This document shows positions 1 to 12,095 of a DNA stretch of 64,000 bases, one piece after another (positions within the stretch are counted from its first letter, which is position 1; every line of letters starts with the position of its first letter). The notes beneath the pieces are model-generated. The model was not told the origin of the DNA, ran no database searches, and worked only from the letters and a program-made list of their open reading frames with translations. The DNA is from Malurus cyaneus samueli. Taxonomy: Eukaryota > Chordata > Aves > Passeriformes > Maluridae. Where the stretch lies: positions 18,642,096-18,706,095 of the forward strand of contig CM019227.1 in the NCBI GenBank assembly GCA_009741485.1, given 5' to 3'. The translations under genes were made by a program, and so were the position numbers.

Positions 1-340
1 CAGCAGCAGGAGTGTAGGAGGGAGCTCTGCACTGACAGATGCTGCACCCACAGCACAGAAGGACTGAGAATCTCCGAGCCTGGTCCATCCTGCAGCCGGA
101 CACACGGGAGGTACACAACATGTTTCTCACTCCCTGAAGTTCCACCAGCTGGCTTTTCCATGGAGTCTGGTGTGTGCTGATGGGTCCAGGTGCTGGCTGG
201 GTGGTGGGATGCACCTGGAAAGGTGCTCTTTTGGGAGAGCAGCAGCATTGGCCCCATGTGCCCCTGCAGAATTCAGCTCTCCTGTTTCTCACTGCTGGTG
301 CTCCAGCACTCAAAGATGTGGTGAACACGGTGGTGGTGCT

Positions 341-404
341 GAGTTGGTGGCTGGACTTGGTGATCTCAAAGGTCCTTTCCAACCCTAAGGATTCTGTGAT
401 TCTA
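341..404 (+). mobile_element. CR1 fragment, 3' tip
   Basis: A short remnant of the CR1 3' untranslated end. The block 'ggacttggtgatctcaaagg', then 'tcctttccaaccctaa', then 'attctgtgattcta' follows the family order. Only the last ~60 bases survive. This is normal for CR1, which is usually 5'-truncated at insertion. It has diverged enough that the subfamily cannot be named. Confidence 0.8.
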
Positions 405-576
405 AGAAGGGCCTTTTAGGTAGTGGAAAGTCGTGTGATAGAAGGCAAAGTATCAGCTATGTGTCACCTTTGGAGTGTGAAGGATGGAAAATTCAGTGGT
501 GGTAACATCTCAGGACTGGTGTGGGGGCTTCATCAGCAATCTGGAAACAGGAGTGAAATTATATGTGCATTGATTG

Positions 577-607
577 AATGAAAATGAAAATGAAATGAAA
601 ATGAAAA
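577..607. repeat. ATGAAA/ATGAAAA microsatellite
   Basis: Five to six imperfect copies of a 5-6 bp unit (atgaaa, with atgaaaa variants) lie next to each other. The variation in A-run length is typical of slippage. Confidence 0.85.
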
Positions 608-3600
608 CCTGGTCCAGGCTTACAAAATCATGAAGTGTCTGAGTCAGAGGAAGGTGAAACTGTTGCTAACCTCATCTCTCAATACTAAACTTAGAGAGTG
701 GCAGTGAAACTTGTGGGTAGTTAATGGAAAAAGGACAAAGGGAGGTGCTGATGCCCTGAGCAGGTGACATGTGCCTGAAGCTTGGTGCTGCAGTGGGCTG
801 GGGAGGCAGATAGCTCATTTGAAAAGCAATGGGCAGATTCTTGGCCAGCAGATCTAGAGATGGATCCGGAAAGGGCTCACCTGGGATATATCCACTGTCA
901 TACCTCATCTCAGAGTTGTGGATGCTGGGAATGGACCCCAGAGTGCCCAGGCTCCTGTGTTCTCCCTAAGCAGCCTCTTCGGGGATGAAGAGCAGAAAAA
1001 CTGGCAGTTACTGATGGTCTTTGAGGGTGCTGAAATGTGCTGGGGACACTCCAAAGGTCAGGACAAACATGTCTAGGGCAAGAACTTCCCCAATCTTTTT
1101 TAAACTCTGCTTGACCGTGTCATAGAACGTGTCTGTGGCACTGCCAGGCTAAGCTGGCTCTACTCAGACCGGGATCTGCCTCCTGTAAGGATCTTGTTTC
1201 TAGGATATAGACTGGATGTCTCTCATGTTAAATGAATGTTCTGGGCTGTAGCAGGTTTCACTCGAAGTATGCAAGGGTGTTTTGGAGTCCAAGCCCCCTT
1301 GAGAGTGCAACTTCTCTTCCCAAAGCCAAGCATGTGCTGGTCCCCATCATGTGGGTCTTTACCCCAGGACCGGGGCTGGCAGAGCATCCGAGTGCAGCAG
1401 TGGGAGAGCATCAGGGGAATAGGAGGAGATCTGGCCCGGGAGGAAGGATGGTGTTTACACTGGGTTTGTTGCAAGCCAATGATTTGTCACTGGCTTTAAT
1501 GGTAGAACAAAGCATATTTACTCAGCTTGTTTGGCCAGTGAACAAGTGCTGGATAAGAAACTGTCAGATGGGAATCTATTAGAGACTTCAGCTCTGAGTG
1601 AACGATCCTGTTTGACATCAGATGCCCTGTGAAACTCAGTAAGGACAATGAAGCTATTTATATGGTTCTTTTCTCGCTTCCTTCTCTTCTTCCCTGCCAT
1701 CATCTGTGCTCTAATGTTAGAACTGTGACTCTGTGTGTTGCTCCCAGAGCAAGCACTGACACCAAGCCTTTCACGTGGTTCCTCTGAAGAGATCTTTGTG
1801 TTTGAGAGGGGGAGGGAGTTGGCCAAGCTTGCAGCCCTCCTCCATACTCTCTGGGGCTGAGGCAGTCATTGCAGGGGGCTGACTGCTGCTGGGGAGAGCA
1901 GCACAGGTACCGATGTGTGCCCTGCAGCTGGCTGGGAGACGGGGCTGGAGTGGCAGCTGGAGCCCAGACTGCCAAGCAGCAGGTCAGGGGTGGTGCCTGG
2001 GGCTGGCTGCTGCTTTAGCTCGGGGTTCTCTGCTCTGTGTGCCATTGTGGCCTTTTCCTCCTGGCCACTTGACTCCTTGGTATGCTGAACAGTGACACCA
2101 CTTCCCTCACTTCTGCTGGAGCTGTCCTTTTGCAAAAGCAGATCAAGTCCCTTCCTGTTGATGATGGCCTGTAGCATGAGGAGTGGGAGTCAATGCAGAA
2201 GAGCAGAGAGGGGGTCATTGTTCTTGCAAACAAGCTCCTGCCATCCTGGAGAACCTGTAAGACTCCTGTGTTAGGGGACTGTCACTGAGTCCTTGTCACC
2301 ATGACAGATATCTCCTTGCCTAAGTCTCAGCCTGGGCTGCCCAAGTGAGTGAGTCAGCAGGCAGTGACTGAATAAGTTCCCAGAAGGATTTTCCCTCCAG
2401 GCAGAGACATTCCTGGCTGCATTTATGACATAACTTGCCTAAAAGTCTCATCACTATCTGGTGACTCTTCATACCCTTGCCCAGGGCCTGTGGGCAGACT
2501 GCTGCTGCTGCGAAATCCATGTTCAGCAGGGTCCCAGCAACTGCAGCTCTCAGAAAGAAAAGCACATGTGACTCCCTTCCCTGTCCTGGGGAAATATCAC
2601 AGCTGGAACTGTGAGCATCATGCAAAAACATGAGGCTCTGGAAGGTTTGCAGTGGGCTTGCCTGTACCCTGCCTTGGTACTACTGACTGCACCAAAGAGT
2701 ATTTGCCCTGAACACAACCAGTCCTGAGTGGGAATGTTCTCCTTATGAGTAAAAGAAAAGCTATTCAGTGAGGTAATTACTTTGCTCTTCTTACCTCAGG
2801 ACTTAATTTTGAGGTTTGCTTGAGGCTGAGAGCATTTGATCTTATCATATATGCTTAATCTCCTTTTCCTTCCTTTAATGATGGTGCACATAAGATTTGC
2901 AACTTCTGTTAACTGCTGCCTCTCTAGGAATGCTTCAGTGGAGGTGCAAAATCCAGTAGGATCTTCTTAGATCTGCGGGTTGGCCTGGAACTGTGGTGTT
3001 GTCCCTTGTACATCCCTTAGAAATGACTTTTAGCTTTGAAGGGGCTTTGAAGGGTTTTGGTCTGCAAGCTGAAACCTCCTCTTGCAGCAGGGGTGTGCTG
3101 TTAAGTTTGGCAGAACGGGGTGATCAAAGCCAGCCCTGCCCTCTCTGTGCCTGGTTTGCTGGGCTCTTCCTCCTGCCCTGAGCCCCCGTGAGGTCTCTGT
3201 TCCTGGCACCATCAGGCACTGTCTTGGGATCAGCCTTGAAGCCAAGTGTGGGCACTGGTGCAGCTTGGCTTTGCAGCACATGGAAGAGGAGAGGAGCAGG
3301 TGAGGATGCTCCAGGAGAGATCCTCACAGGTTGGAATGAGCCGTGGCAGCAGACAAGGAACAGCTGCAGGTACTGGGGCTCAAACCCAGAAAAGCTGTCC
3401 TGCTTTCCATTGATCCAGCCCCTCCTCTGTATGGCTGGAGCTGGTGAGGATCAGTGGATGTGGCACCTGGAAGAGGCCGTGTCACCCTGCTTGGCTGGGC
3501 AGGTCATGCCACCCCTCTGTGTTCCACTTCCTCAGGACAGGAGTCCTGCTCTGCCCTGCCTTAGATGTGTGCAGAGGGGCCACAATGAGCTGGGCAGGCT

Positions 3601-6469
3601 GCTTGGGGCTCAGCAAGTGGAGAAGGGCTTGTATGACTTTTACCTTCTTCCCTGAATTTGAACGAGGCTGTCCCTGTACAGACACACTGAGAGCTGGCCA
3701 GGTAATAATTACCAGGGACAGATATCCTGGTAATTACCCTTCCTGGCTGCATTGCACTGCCTGCACAGCCCTTGATGCAGGGGACAGCAGGGGTGATGTC
3801 TGGGTTTTTTGAGCTTTAATATTTTCCAGGGAAAGCTGAGCATGTCCTGGCAGTGAAGAGTGGGTGTAGCATTCCTTTGGGTACAGTGGTTCCTGAGGCA
3901 GCCACCCCTCCCCTCCTGGGGGTGGAGAGCAGACTATGCTCTGCCATGGCTGTAGATGTCCCATGGGTGCTCTGGCTGTTCTTGTGCTCTTGGCTCATCC
4001 TGGGGAGCTGGATGAGGAGAGGGTGGTGGGAGGGCAGCTAAGGGGAACATGGCCTCATTGTGTGGAGTGGTTGTGGACTCTTTCCCAGTGCAGATTTATG
4101 TGTGCTCCCCAAAGCAGAGCCATGCCTGTGCCTGGGGGTTTGGAGGGTGGCCCTTTCTCGAGGGAAGGCACAGGGTGAAGTGCTGAAGGCTGTCGGAGAT
4201 GCCAGGCTGGCATGACAACCCTGCCAGCACCCAGCCCTGCCCTGGGGGCCTTCCCGGCCTGGCCCTGGCTCTGGCAGCTGCTGGGAGCTTTGGCAAGTTC
4301 TTACTGTTGCTTTTGCCTGAAGAGCCAGCAGCAGGAAGCACACTGAAATGAATGAAGATGACTAGAGGAAAGCCAGCATCCCTCCATGGCTCCTGCTGGA
4401 GGCAGTCCCACCAGCGTGCCTAAGGTCTGAAGTGTCCTCTGGGTCAGCTGCAGGCTGTAGGCTGGACTGAGATGGGAGTTGACAAGCATCCCTTGAGTTC
4501 CCAGGAGATGTGCTTTGAGTAAATCAATCCATACACCTGTAAAGCTGTAATAAACAATGCACTGCAGCTTATCCTGGTAGCTCTGTGAGCTTAGAGTGTC
4601 TTAAGAGTTGAGAGCTGTAGTCGCTGGGTCCTGTAAGGGCAGTGGTGTTCTTTCACACCGCTGCTGGTCAGTTTTTAACAGGGATGTGGCATTTCTTTGG
4701 TTACAGTCTGCTTTCGAGGTCCTGGCTAACATCTCTGCTCCTGCCAGCTCTGAGTCTGGCCCTGGCTACCAGCACATCCCCTCCAGGATGGCAGCACTCC
4801 CAGCAGCACAGGCACATCCAGGTCCCATCACTGGCCAGTCCCACTGTGCCACGGCTGCTGCTGAGTTTGGCACTGGCTCTGTGCCCAGCATTGCCTCTCG
4901 GGCTCTGGGATTTCTGTGCTGTGCCAGGTCAAGCAAAGGTGGAAGCTGACTGTCCAGGTGTCTCTGGGCACACAGGGCTTGTGGCCTGCCTGGATCTCAC
5001 CCTCTGCTCAGCCCTGCCTGGGTCCTGGATTTGTCCTGCTGCACTGGAGAATGCTGGAAGCTCATCAGTTAAACATCCTGCTGTCTCTTGCCCACAAATT
5101 TTATTGGTGTGACTTGGCTTTCTGGCTCATATGTGAACTAATAAGCAACAAAGCTATTTTCTCTCTTTTCTTGCACCATGGATTTGATGTAGGTTTTATT
5201 TGTGTGGTGTGAAATGGTGACAGGTCACTAGAGCTGGTGTGCAGCCTCCCAGAGCCACTGGAAGAGTGAGAGGTTGGATGGCTATGGAGAACGAGGCCTC
5301 CTGTGCTAGACCCAGCTGTTAGAGCTGAAAAATGCTGGTGGGAGGTTGCATTGCTGAGCCCTCCCTCTGTGCTGGAGCTTGTCTGAACAGCAGGATGGTG
5401 CTGCAGGGTCTGGCTGCAGCCTCCCCTCGGGAACAGGAGGAGGGTGTCAGCCTGGCCTGGGGAGGCAGTGGAGCCCCCAGAGTCCCTGCCTGACACATTA
5501 TAGGTGCAATGACCATTTTTTAAATACTCTGGTACTCATAAATTGTTATATCTGCAGCTGTAGAGTTCGGCTGGGATTTTTGGGGTCTGAGGTACGTTTG
5601 GAGAGGGGAGACTCCTCTTACCCCAACTGTGCTGAGCCACGGGAGGATCCTGCAGTGCCCTGGAAGCTGGAACCAGGCTCAGAACACTGTCAGTGCACTA
5701 CTGGGAGAAAAACCACCCAGGCAAGTACAGTGGGTAACTTGGCAGCCCAGAAGTGGATTGTTTGGGAATTAACAGCATTTTTATCAACAGGCCTTGGTGT
5801 GTGTAATCCCAGACTGCTTTATTGTACAGGGCTGGGCTGCTTTACTGGTCCAGCACTGATTTTTGCAGCTCATTACTCTCAGGGGTAATCAGGCCCTAGG
5901 GAGGATGTTTGCAGTCATGAGCCCTTTTCCTTTGCCTTTTTTCCCCCCTTTTCTTTCCCGTAGGAGCTGCTATGCTGGAGCCAATGCCCTGTCAATCTTG
6001 TTATCTTTGAGTGCATCTGTTCCCATGAGGGCTGGAGGCCAGGGCCCTGTCCCAGTGGAGCTCTCTGTTGCTCCAAGAGGGAGGAACCACAGCAGCTGTG
6101 GCTCCATTTGTGTCTCCTCCTGTCCCTCTGAGCTGCCCCTCCTGTCTCCCAGGGCTGAGGTGTCCTTAGCAGTCTGCTGACAGGTCCCACAGCATTTTCC
6201 TTGGGAAGCTGTTCGAGTGCTCAAATGGAAAAAACAAATGTCTCCTCTTTTTTATCTTTTTGTTTTAATCTGTGGCTTTTTTTGGAGCTGGCAAATAAAA
6301 GAAACACTGTTAAATCAGGGTGTGGGGGAAGAGCTTTGCTCTGAGTAATGAGGCTGGCCCCTGCAGAGTTTTGCTTAGATAAGTAATTTTATCAAATCAC
6401 AGAGGATACCTGAGGCTCTGGGCTATTAATGCTGGATTTACTCCTAATGCAGGTCAAAGAGAGGTAATT

Positions 6470-6482
6470 GTGTGTGTGTGTG
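6470..6482. repeat. Short (TG)n tract
   Basis: Six to seven uninterrupted TG dinucleotides. The tract is short and may be monomorphic. Confidence 0.8.
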
Positions 6483-6892
6483 TCTTATTACCCTGCAGTT
6501 TTGTATAGAACCTCCATGGTAGAGGAAGAAGCTGAACAAACAACTGGGAAAGCTGTGAGATGCTTAGATTAGGGCAGCTGCCTGGTGAGGAAGTTTGTGC
6601 TTGTGTTTAATCAGTGATGTTGACTGTGTGGGGCTCAGGCTTGGCCTCATCAGACTCTGGGCCTGTCAGGAGGAGAGATACACATGCATATCTTAATCTT
6701 ACTTTTTAAATATGTATTTTATGTGTTAAAACAGTTTTCCTGGTGCTTTGCTGCTTTATTAAGGGCAGTGATGTGACTAAAACTGAGGTTTCCTGTGCTT
6801 TGGGCAATGGCCTCTTCTCTGACCTGAAACAGAGGGGGAAAAGGGTTTGCCCAGCAGAGGTGGAACCCAGCATGGGTAATCCTCACCATCAC

Positions 6893-7174
6893 AAGGGCCT
6901 GGAGGGACAGGACAAGGGGGGATGGCTTCAAACAAATATAGAGTAGGGTTAGGTTGGATATTGGGAAGAAATTTTTCTCTGTGAGGGTGGTGAGACCCTG
7001 GCACAGGTTGTTCAGAGAAGCTGTGGCTGCCCCATCTCTGGAAGTTTCCAAGGCCAGGTTGGACAGGGCGTGGAGCACTCTGGGATAGTGGAAGGTGTCC
7101 CTGCCCATGGCAGGAGGTGGAATGAGATGATCTTTAAGGTTCCTTCCAACCCAAACCCTTCTGGGATTTATGAT
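6893..7174 (+). mobile_element. CR1 fragment with intact 3' end
   Basis: It runs from 'ctggagggacaggacaag' through 'ttggatattgggaagaaat', 'gtggtgagaccctggcacag', 'aaggccaggttggacagg' and 'cccatggcaggaggtggaat' to 'cttccaacccaaaccc' and 'gggatttatgat'. That is the CR1 3' UTR order over ~280 bases without large gaps. The element is 5'-truncated and has no reverse transcriptase part. The minus-strand open frame across it (6719-7249) is antisense CR1, not a gene. Confidence 0.95.
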
Positions 7175-7402
7175 ACCTAGCATGAGCAGCTGCAGGTTGG
7201 AGGGAAGAGAGGACAGCTTTCCATCCCTGCCATTCCCTGAGACACCCACTACTCCCTCAGCACTGTGCTGGTCTCAGGGGAAGCTCCCAGAGGTTTGGGA
7301 AGAGGCCCCACTACTTGTTCCTATCAGAGAAATCTCTCTTACACAGCAGAAATAAAAACAAAGAGCTCTTCTTCAGTGTTTACTTTTATTTTTAGAAGAC
7401 AA

Positions 7403-7663
7403 TGAGTGAGCAGAGGGATCTGCAGGCGGAAATGATGGCTCCCACCTCCAGCCCCCCCTCTGCCCTCGCCAGGAAGCTCACGCTGCACGTGCGCCCAGCT
7501 GGGATGTTTGTAGACAAAGAGTTTCTTGATGCTTTTTTCCTCCCCCATACAGTACCGTTGCCCATAGGCAAAGAGGATTTGCCTGCTGACATGCTGGAGC
7601 CTTGCAGGGAGCTGTGCTGTGAGGGCCGGGGCAGCACGGCTGTGCCACGCTGTGTCCCTTAGC
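7403..7663 (+). other. Unassigned 86-codon ORF, doubtful
   Basis: An ATG frame of 86 codons ends in TAG and is not recognised. Directly upstream is a pyrimidine-rich acceptor-like sequence (tttacttttatttttag, ending 7395). The first ~30 codons are fairly GC-rich in third positions; the rest are not. On the opposite strand a frame of similar length (7392-7637) ends in TAA and is followed by AATAAA-like sequence, so a minus-strand 3' exon is equally conceivable. Neither strand gives a domain, signal peptide or membrane segment. Chance is the most likely explanation. Confidence 0.12.
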
Positions 7664-9270
7664 AGCCATTTGCCTTGGGTGCCGGCAGAGCTTCCCAGTT
7701 CTTCTCTGTGCTGGGATCAGTGGACTGACCCGCTGCTGCATGGCGCCGGCAGTGATGAGGATGGGAGGCTGAGGTGGCTCCCATGTCCCTCCCTCGGGCC
7801 GTCTCTCCTGGATGAGATGCTGGACTGAACTGGACAGAGCCTGCACAGCCCGGCGGAGCCGCAGCCCGGCACAGGGGCCCGCGGGGGATCAGCTACAAGA
7901 TGAGTATGTAGCCTGTTCCTTTAGCTCCTTTGCTGTGCCCCAGGGTGTTCCCTGGAACCGCAGGGCTGTGCCCCATATATGATAGTGACAGGGGTTTGTG
8001 TGTGGCTGCTTTGGGTCGGCTCTGGCTGGGAGTCACTGACAGCTTGCGTGATGCCACTTTTCTTCTCCCACCAACAAGAGATGCCTGAAAAACCAAGCTG
8101 AAAAGCGAGGAATGTTATTCTCCTTGTCATACTGGTGATCAGGGATGTGGTGGGGCTGGGTTGTGGTGGTTGGGCAGACAGCCCAGCCCTCTAGACCATG
8201 TGCTTCTAGATGAGCTGGGCTCTGCCTAGGGACGCACAGCCTCCCAGTGCCTTGTTGGGAGCCCTGTGAGTTATGATGCCTGCTTTCCTCGGGGGTTGGA
8301 GTTTTCTCTGTGCCTGTGATGTCTCTTCTGTTTCTGCGGCAGAGGAACCTGATTGAGGCAGAGGCAGCTCTGCTGTGCCTGGTGCCAGAGCAATGGGCAG
8401 GTGTCCTTTGCAGCAGCCATGACCACTTGTGGCAGCCGTGGTGCTGGGACAGCTTGGCCAGGGCTGTGGCTGGGTCATGGACAGAGAGAACTCGTGTTTG
8501 TGCACAAAGCAGCAAAGGCTCTTTGGTGCAGCCTGTGACTGTCAGAGCATGGCACGGTCCCTGCTCTTCATGGTCTGGTCCCCTTGCACATCTCCAGCTG
8601 GGATCTGCATCCTCTGGAACCAGATATCAGCCTCTGCATCCTTTGAGAGCAGAGGGCTGTCTACTTCTGCAAGGTGGTGGAGGGCATGGCTGCTGGCTGG
8701 GAGTGGAATGGAAGAACTACTGTTATTTTGGGGACATGGTGAGGCAGCCCACTCTGCCTGCATCTGCCGGGGTGTGACTGACAGCTCCCATCCAAATGGG
8801 CTGCTGGGTGCCTGGGATGGCTGGTCCTGCCTTGTCCTGCACCCAGAGAAACTGTGTCTTGCCTTTAATGAGCTTTTTCCATCCCCTCGAGTTACCAGGG
8901 AAGGGAGTAGCTTGTTCTTGAGTGCTTGCCAACACTAACAGAGTGTTTTACAAGGACCTTGGGCCATCGCCGTTCCTGCTGGGCAGCAGTGTGGAGGGAA
9001 GGCTGCAAAGGAGCAGGGCTATGCCTTCCCTGCCATGGCAGGGCTGGAAGGTGGGTGGCAGGCAGTCTTTGGCAACTATCAGCTCCCACCTCTGAGCTCC
9101 TCCAAAGGCCTTTGCCTCTGAGGGATGTGGGATTAATTCCTCTTCTTGATCCTGGCTCACCGCCTGTGCTGGTCCTGTGGGTCTGGTGCTGCCTGCTCCA
9201 CTCTTGGGGGGGGGGTAACTCTCAGCAGAGCATCAGCTTTCTCAAACCAAGGTCCCTTTGATCTCAGCCT

Positions 9271-9366
9271 GGGGACTAAAGCCCACCCCAAGGGGTTAAA
9301 GGCTGTGTGTGCAGCACTGGGGACTAAAGCCCTCCCCAAGGGGTTAAAGGCTGTGTGTGCAGCACT
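9271..9366. repeat. 48-bp direct tandem duplication
   Basis: Two adjacent 48-base copies, 9271-9318 and 9319-9366, begin 'ggggactaaagccc' and continue 'aaggggttaaaggc'. They differ at one base seen by eye (A versus T after 'aaagccc'). Near-identity points to a recent event. Confidence 0.93.
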
Positions 9367-11242
9367 GCCTGGCTGATCTCTTGCCCCTCTGCTGTGGTAT
9401 TGAGGGCATGCTGTGTTGTGCTGTCCTGTCAGTGGTGTGTCTGGGTCCCTTCCTGCCAACAAATGCAGTTCTGCTCCCTCCCTGAGCTGAGGGAAACTTT
9501 ATAACTCTCACCAGCCCTCTGCCAGATCACCACCCTGAGCTAGCTGTGGGCGAGAGTTTATGGCATTGCTCTTATTCCATATGAGGCCTGAAAGTGTCTC
9601 CTTATTTAGTTTTCATCCTTGTCTTTGCCGGGTGCTTGCTCTTGGAAAGGGTGAGGTGATTTGGCAGCTTGGGCAGCCCCTTTGAGGGCTGCAGGGCTGT
9701 GCAGTGCATGTGACATCAGGACTGTCCCTGGCCAAGGACACCAGCCTCCCCCAGCTCTGGGGTACCTGGGTTCCCCTGGTGTAGTGTTAAGCTTTCCCTT
9801 TTCACAGCAGGGTGGGTGGGCAGGGATTGGGAGCTCTGTGCCAGCTCCTGCCAGCTGCTCTGGATCCGGATGGCTGCAGAGGCTGGCACGGCTTCGTCTC
9901 CTCCTCCTGTCTGAACAGTGACTGTGTCAGCCTCGCTTCCTCCTCATTAAGTGCTGAGTTGGTGGCACATGCAATAGTTAAGGGTACAAAACTCTTTCAG
10001 TGACTGTGAATTAAAAGCAAGAGCAGGCAAACAAAACCAACCCAAGCTCCCAGGAATTCCTGAATGCTCTGTATTTGCTCTTGGCAAAAGGGGCTTTTCT
10101 CTCCTTTTCTCCTAAGGAACCTGCTGAAGCTGTTCATTTCCGCACTCTGCTTGGCTGGGACCATTTTATGCAAAGAAGTCAAAATCATTACTGTAAAAAC
10201 AAGTGGTTGCCAGGCCAGTGATCCTCACTCTGCAAATACTGCAAAAGTTTTGGCTAAAAATGCAATGACTGGGCACTGTCTGAGCTAAACCCTCTTTTGA
10301 GGAAGCCAAGCATGGCTGTTCCTGTAAGGGGTCCTGTTGTGGGCTGTGGGTTTGCATCCCTGGCTGTCAGTGTTGATGCCCTGGGGTATGGAATAAATCC
10401 TCTCCTGGGAGGCAGCTGCTGCAAGACTGTGGGACTAAACCTGCCGTGAGCATCCTTTTGGACTTGTGCACACCTGGGGAATTTGACTTTGTCAGACACA
10501 ACTATTTCCCAGGCCCTGTGGCAGCGTTGGAAAAGCTCAAGCAGTAATGCAGGTTTTGTGGTAGTGGAGCTTTGCTGCTCTTTGCCTGTGTCCTGCAGTG
10601 ACAGCAACAGGGAGCCTTTTCCATGGTGGGTCTGTGCCCAGGCACCCTCCCTGCAGGGGGAAAAGCCGAGTGCCTCTCAGAGTCAGAAGTGTGGGTACTC
10701 TTTGCTTTCTGCATGTACTTTCCTCCAGCCTCTGGAGGGAGAAGAGCCCCCAGGGTATTCTGGAGTGTAACCCCATGGCCAGAGGTACTGAAAAACGCTC
10801 TTGGGGAGATAAGAAGCAGCGTCCCACCACAGGTCCTTCTGGGTCTGTCCTATAAGGGCAAAAAATGATTTTCTATCCATTCAGTGAAAATTTCAGTTTC
10901 ATTGTCCTGGCTGTGGAGAAGATGTGTTGCTGTGGTAAAACCTGTTTTTCTTGGATTTGGGAGGAGGGTTGGGAACCATTCCTTCCCATCCTGCATGCTG
11001 TGGTTCCCTATCCACAGGCACATACGTGGTTTGAAGTGCTCAGCACCCGGAGGAATCCCATCTGTAGCACTGATGTCAGGTTCTGGCAGTGAGCCCTGCC
11101 TGGCTGCATCACCCCATGGAGGGGTTTGCCCTCAGGTGGGCTTTTCTGGGGGTGCTTGTGCCAGGACAGGGCACACAGCACAAACTAGAGCACAGGAATT
11201 ACACTTAAAACACCAAAAATGTTCTTTTACTGGGCTAGTCCC

Positions 11243-11388
11243 AGAGAGGTTGTGGAGTCTTCAGCCTTGGAGATATTCAAACCTTGAGTAGAAGCTTCCT
11301 TGGACAGCTTTAGCTGGCCCTGCTGGAAAGGGTCTGGACTGGGTGATCTCCAGAGGCCCCTCCCTATCCTCAGCCATACCATGACCTC
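11243..11388 (+). mobile_element. CR1 fragment, diverged
   Basis: 'gagaggttgtggagtcttca', 'ccttggagatattcaaacc' and 'ctggactgggtgatctccag' match the CR1 variant whose 3' UTR reads '...ttggagatattcaaaacc...gatgatctccagaggtccc'. The terminal octamer repeats are degraded ('cagccataccatgac'). Confidence 0.85.
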
Positions 11389-11669
11389 CGTTCCTGAAGC
11401 ACCAGGTGAAGATGGTTCCTGTGACTACCACCATTTGAGGAACACCTCCAGCTGCTTTGGCTCTTCCCCACCTTCCTTTCTTGCCTCAGGACCTGGGGCT
11501 CCCGGCCACTGGCAAGTTGAGTCTGAGTCCCAGTGTGCCCTGGCAGCCAGGAGGGCCAGCCTTGTCCTGGGGTGCATCGGGCCCAGCATCACCGTGTGAA
11601 GGGAGGGGACTCCTCTGGGGTGGCCTCACCTGGGGGCTGGGGGCACTTTGGGGCATCACAATATTAGAA

Positions 11670-12095
11670 GAATCTAAAGCTGTTCGAGAGTGTCCAAGGG
11701 AGGGACACGAAGGGTGTCGAGGGGAAGCCACAGGAGGAGCAGCTGAGGGCACTTGTTTTGTTCAGCTGGAGAGGAGGAGATGGAGCACAGAGCTCACTGG
11801 GTCTGCAGCTCCTCCCAGGGGACAGCTCTGATCTCTGCTCTCTGTGACCAGGGACAGGGAATGGCTGGAGCTGGGCCAGGTCAGGGTCAGGTTGGAGATC
11901 AGGGAAAGGTCCTTCCCCCAGAGGGTGCTGGCACTGCCCAGGCTCCCCAGGGAATGGTCCCGGCCCCGAGGCTGCCACAGCTCCAGGAGCGTTTGGACAG
12001 CGCTGCCAGGGACAGGGTGGGATTGTTGGGGTGTCTGTGCAGGACTTAGTGATCCTTGTGGATCCCCTCCAGCTCAGGATATTCCATGACTCTGA
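11670..12095 (+). mobile_element. CR1 fragment, ~425 bp 3' portion
   Basis: A longer fragment starts near 'gagagtgtccaagggaggga' and passes 'gagcagctgagggcacttg', 'tttgttcagctggagagga', 'ctctgtgaccagggacagg' and 'agcgtttggacagcgctgcc', ending 'ctcaggatattccatgactc'. The same subfamily type lies inverted at 30,089-30,470. Open frames through it on either strand come from the element and are not host genes. Confidence 0.93.

Larger units (their letters stand above)
405..6892. other. Non-coding block, no gene recognised
   Basis: About 6.5 kb of unique sequence. Open frames are all short (none above about 170 codons), overlap each other on both strands, and lack a recognisable domain or a matched acceptor and donor. 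A small ATGAAA microsatellite (577-607) and a (TG)n tract (6470-6482) are the only simple repeats seen. It is best read as intergenic or intronic DNA. Confidence 0.6.
7175..11242. other. Non-coding block with one weak ORF and a 48-bp duplication
   Basis: About 4 kb without an assignable gene. It holds the ambiguous open frames at 7.4-7.66 kb (listed separately), a small GC-richer patch near 7,840-7,890, and an exact-looking 48-bp tandem duplication at 9.3 kb. No splice-bounded exon with coding-like codon use was found. Confidence 0.55.
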
